This document shows, one piece after another, positions 6,148-7,616 of a DNA stretch of 7,616 bases. A program made the translations under genes and the position numbers. The first letter of the stretch is position 1, and every line of letters starts with the position of its first letter. Origin of the DNA: Acidobacteriota bacterium (GTDB lineage Bacteria > Acidobacteriota > Terriglobia > UBA7540); the NCBI GenBank assembly GCA_021784615.1, contig JAJYHU010000252.1, positions 1-7,616 of the forward strand, read 5' to 3'. The notes beneath the pieces were generated by a model. It had not been told where the DNA came from. It made no database searches and saw nothing but the letters and a program-made list of their open reading frames with translations.

Positions 6148-6246
6148 AATTTTGTTGTTAGCCTTGGCTGACGGAAATTCCTGTAGCCTCTCCATGAATG
6201 GGGCACAGTGGCGAAGGCATATTCACGCATGACGGAGGTTGACCTG

Positions 6247-7616
6247 ATGAACCCGCGACGCACTCTTTCTTTGGCGACGGGATTAGCGCTTTTGGTATTG
6301 CTCGCAGTTGTCGCTCCTGCGTTCCCGCGGGGGAACAAGGCAAAGCTTAGGATTCACGTTAGTCCGAATCAAGCGTACCTTTTTGTTGATGGGGCGGCCC
6401 TTAAGGAAGGTAATTGTCTGCTTGAGGAAATGTGCACGGTCTGGCTTGACCCGGGCGAGCATACGGTTTCGATCCATAACTACGGGTATAAGACCGAGAC
6501 GCAGAAAGTTAATTTGCAGGCCGGCAAAGTCACCAAGCTTGATATCAAGCTTGTGCCAGAGGGCGGGCCGGTTTCGTCACCATGGGGAAGGATTCAGATC
6601 GAAGGAGCTCCTCCTCATGCCGCAGTTCTCCTGAACGGAAAGACACCTGACTTCTTTGTTGGGCATGTTGACGAGTTCGATAATAACTTCCTATTTAAGC
6701 AGCAGCTCATTGTTCCTCCGGGCACATACCAAATGGATGTGACATGGTGGGGCGATGAGATCTGGTCGGGGCCTGTGACGGTCAAGCCCAACGAGCGCGT
6801 CATTGTGCACGTCAACAAGAACGGAACGACAACCACGAAACCGTGGCCGGAGGGGTCAAAAATCACCTCCCTGCCGCGCTTCAAATCCGGGATCAACACG
6901 ACTACCGTGGCCGTCGCCCCTGTGAAAGGCCAGCTCTCGGCCAGCCCCACGGATGTTAAATGCGGCGATTCCACCCAGCTTTCATGGTCTTCTAGCAATG
7001 CTGTGGAGAACGAAATCAGCGGCGTCGGAAAAGTGGCAGCCAGCGGCAGCCAGGCGGTTGAACCTAAGCAAACAACCACCTATGACTTCACCGCGGCGGG
7101 CCCTGGCGGAATCGTCAAGCAAAGCGCCACCGTCAATGTCGATTCGGAAATCCAGGCTTCGCTTAGCATCAGCCCCAGCGAGGTTCGTTACCATAAAGTT
7201 GGCGATAAAGTGGTCGAACAGGGTTCGGCGACCATTTCGTGGTCAACCACCAATGCCCAATCTGTTTCCATCGATCCTCTCGGTTCTGTGGACAAAAGCG
7301 GGAGCCAAACAATTACTCCCACTCCCAAGCAGACCGGTTACGGTCCTGTGGATGAAACCGATACTTACACCTTGCACGCCACCAACGATTGCGGGGGATC
7401 TCAAACAGAGACCGCCACATTGCATATCGTGGGTCTGATCGAGCGCGCGCACGTGGAAGTGGCGCTTGCGAGCATCTTTTTCCCAACCGCCTGGCCTGAC
7501 CGGCGCCATCCGCATGATGGCCTGCTTCAGAGCCAGAAAGACGTTTTGGATAAACTTGCAGAAACCTTCATTCAACATCACAATGCCGAGCCTGATTCCA
7601 GGCTGTTGCTCGAAGC
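6247..7616 (+). CDS. Secreted PEGA/Ig-like/OmpA-family protein, C-terminus beyond window
   Basis: The frame is open from ATG 6247 to the window edge (456 full codons). GGAGG (6234-6238) lies 8 nt upstream. An in-frame ATG at 6229 would add six residues but overlaps that site. Residues 1-25 are a Sec signal (NPRR, then a Leu/Ala/Val-rich core to APA). Residues 33-102 and 113-196 are PEGA-like beta domains (AYLFVDG with DPGEHTVSI; AAVLLNG with PPGTYQMDV). Two Ig-like repeats follow (229-298 and 304-396), both with the pattern SxSPxxV, then SWSxxNA, then SGSQ, then TxTYxxxA. From H402 the sequence VALASIFFPTAWP and the helix that follows match the first strand and helix of an OmpA C-terminal peptidoglycan-binding domain; the D and R that contact diaminopimelate lie beyond the edge. 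It probably anchors an envelope layer to peptidoglycan from the periplasm or outer membrane; the PEGA and Ig-like ligands are unknown. No partner gene is visible. Confidence 0.9.
   Translation, partial: MNPRRTLSLATGLALLVLLAVVAPAFPRGNKAKLRIHVSPNQAYLFVDGAALKEGNCLLEEMCTVWLDPGEHTVSIHNYGYKTETQKVNLQAGKVTKLDIKLVPEGGPVSSPWGRIQIEGAPPHAAVLLNGKTPDFFVGHVDEFDNNFLFKQQLIVPPGTYQMDVTWWGDEIWSGPVTVKPNERVIVHVNKNGTTTTKPWPEGSKITSLPRFKSGINTTTVAVAPVKGQLSASPTDVKCGDSTQLSWSSSNAVENEISGVGKVAASGSQAVEPKQTTTYDFTAAGPGGIVKQSATVNVDSEIQASLSISPSEVRYHKVGDKVVEQGSATISWSTTNAQSVSIDPLGSVDKSGSQTITPTPKQTGYGPVDETDTYTLHATNDCGGSQTETATLHIVGLIERAHVEVALASIFFPTAWPDRRHPHDGLLQSQKDVLDKLAETFIQHHNAEPDSRLLLE

Noticed and set aside
6615..7079. 154-codon minus-strand frame and 6953-7438 plus-strand frame
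   Set aside because: Both are shadows of the long open frame from 6247, which has a signal peptide, SD and coherent domains through the window edge.

Overview
The window looks like chromosome of an acidobacterium or a close relative. This is an inference from family composition: an Oar-type TonB-dependent receptor remnant, a PEGA/Ig-like/OmpA surface protein, a Tat-exported sulfatase and a short protein with a KRR-type Tat leader. No rRNA or other marker is present to prove the taxon. I see no tRNA, rRNA, CRISPR array or intact insertion sequence.

Left part (1-2708): two divergent genes separated by 374 bp. On the minus strand is an enolase-superfamily enzyme (mandelate racemase/muconate lactonizing type) whose C-terminal part lies beyond the window. 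On the plus strand is a complete Tat-exported sulfatase with the Cys-type formylglycine motif. A sulfatase beside a sugar-acid-type enzyme suggests catabolism of a sulfated carbohydrate or related sulfate ester, but the substrate cannot be read from sequence. The sulfatase has lost the usual Asp-Asp calcium ligands near its N-terminus.

Middle (2807-5861): a complete minus-strand site-2-type membrane metalloprotease (M50) ends in eight cysteines arranged as a double zinc ribbon. Beyond it lies a decayed stretch. It holds a hairpin-rich non-coding segment, a 72-residue minus-strand ORF with a good Tat-like leader but probably a foreign or truncated tail, and a plus-strand remnant of an outer-membrane TonB-dependent receptor. 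The remnant lacks its N-terminal half and its C-terminal strands and is interrupted by one in-frame amber codon.

Right part (5862-7616): an AT-richer intergenic region carries two palindromes and a 12-bp direct repeat containing TTGACA. It leads into a plus-strand gene that runs off the window edge. That gene encodes a secreted protein with two PEGA-like domains, two Ig-like domains and the beginning of an OmpA peptidoglycan-binding domain. No stop codon is reached before the edge.

I do not see a convincing new multi-gene system. The most useful leads are the structured promoter region at 6057-6150, the altered sulfatase metal site, the zinc-ribbon protease and the rearranged/decayed stretch at 4000-5861.
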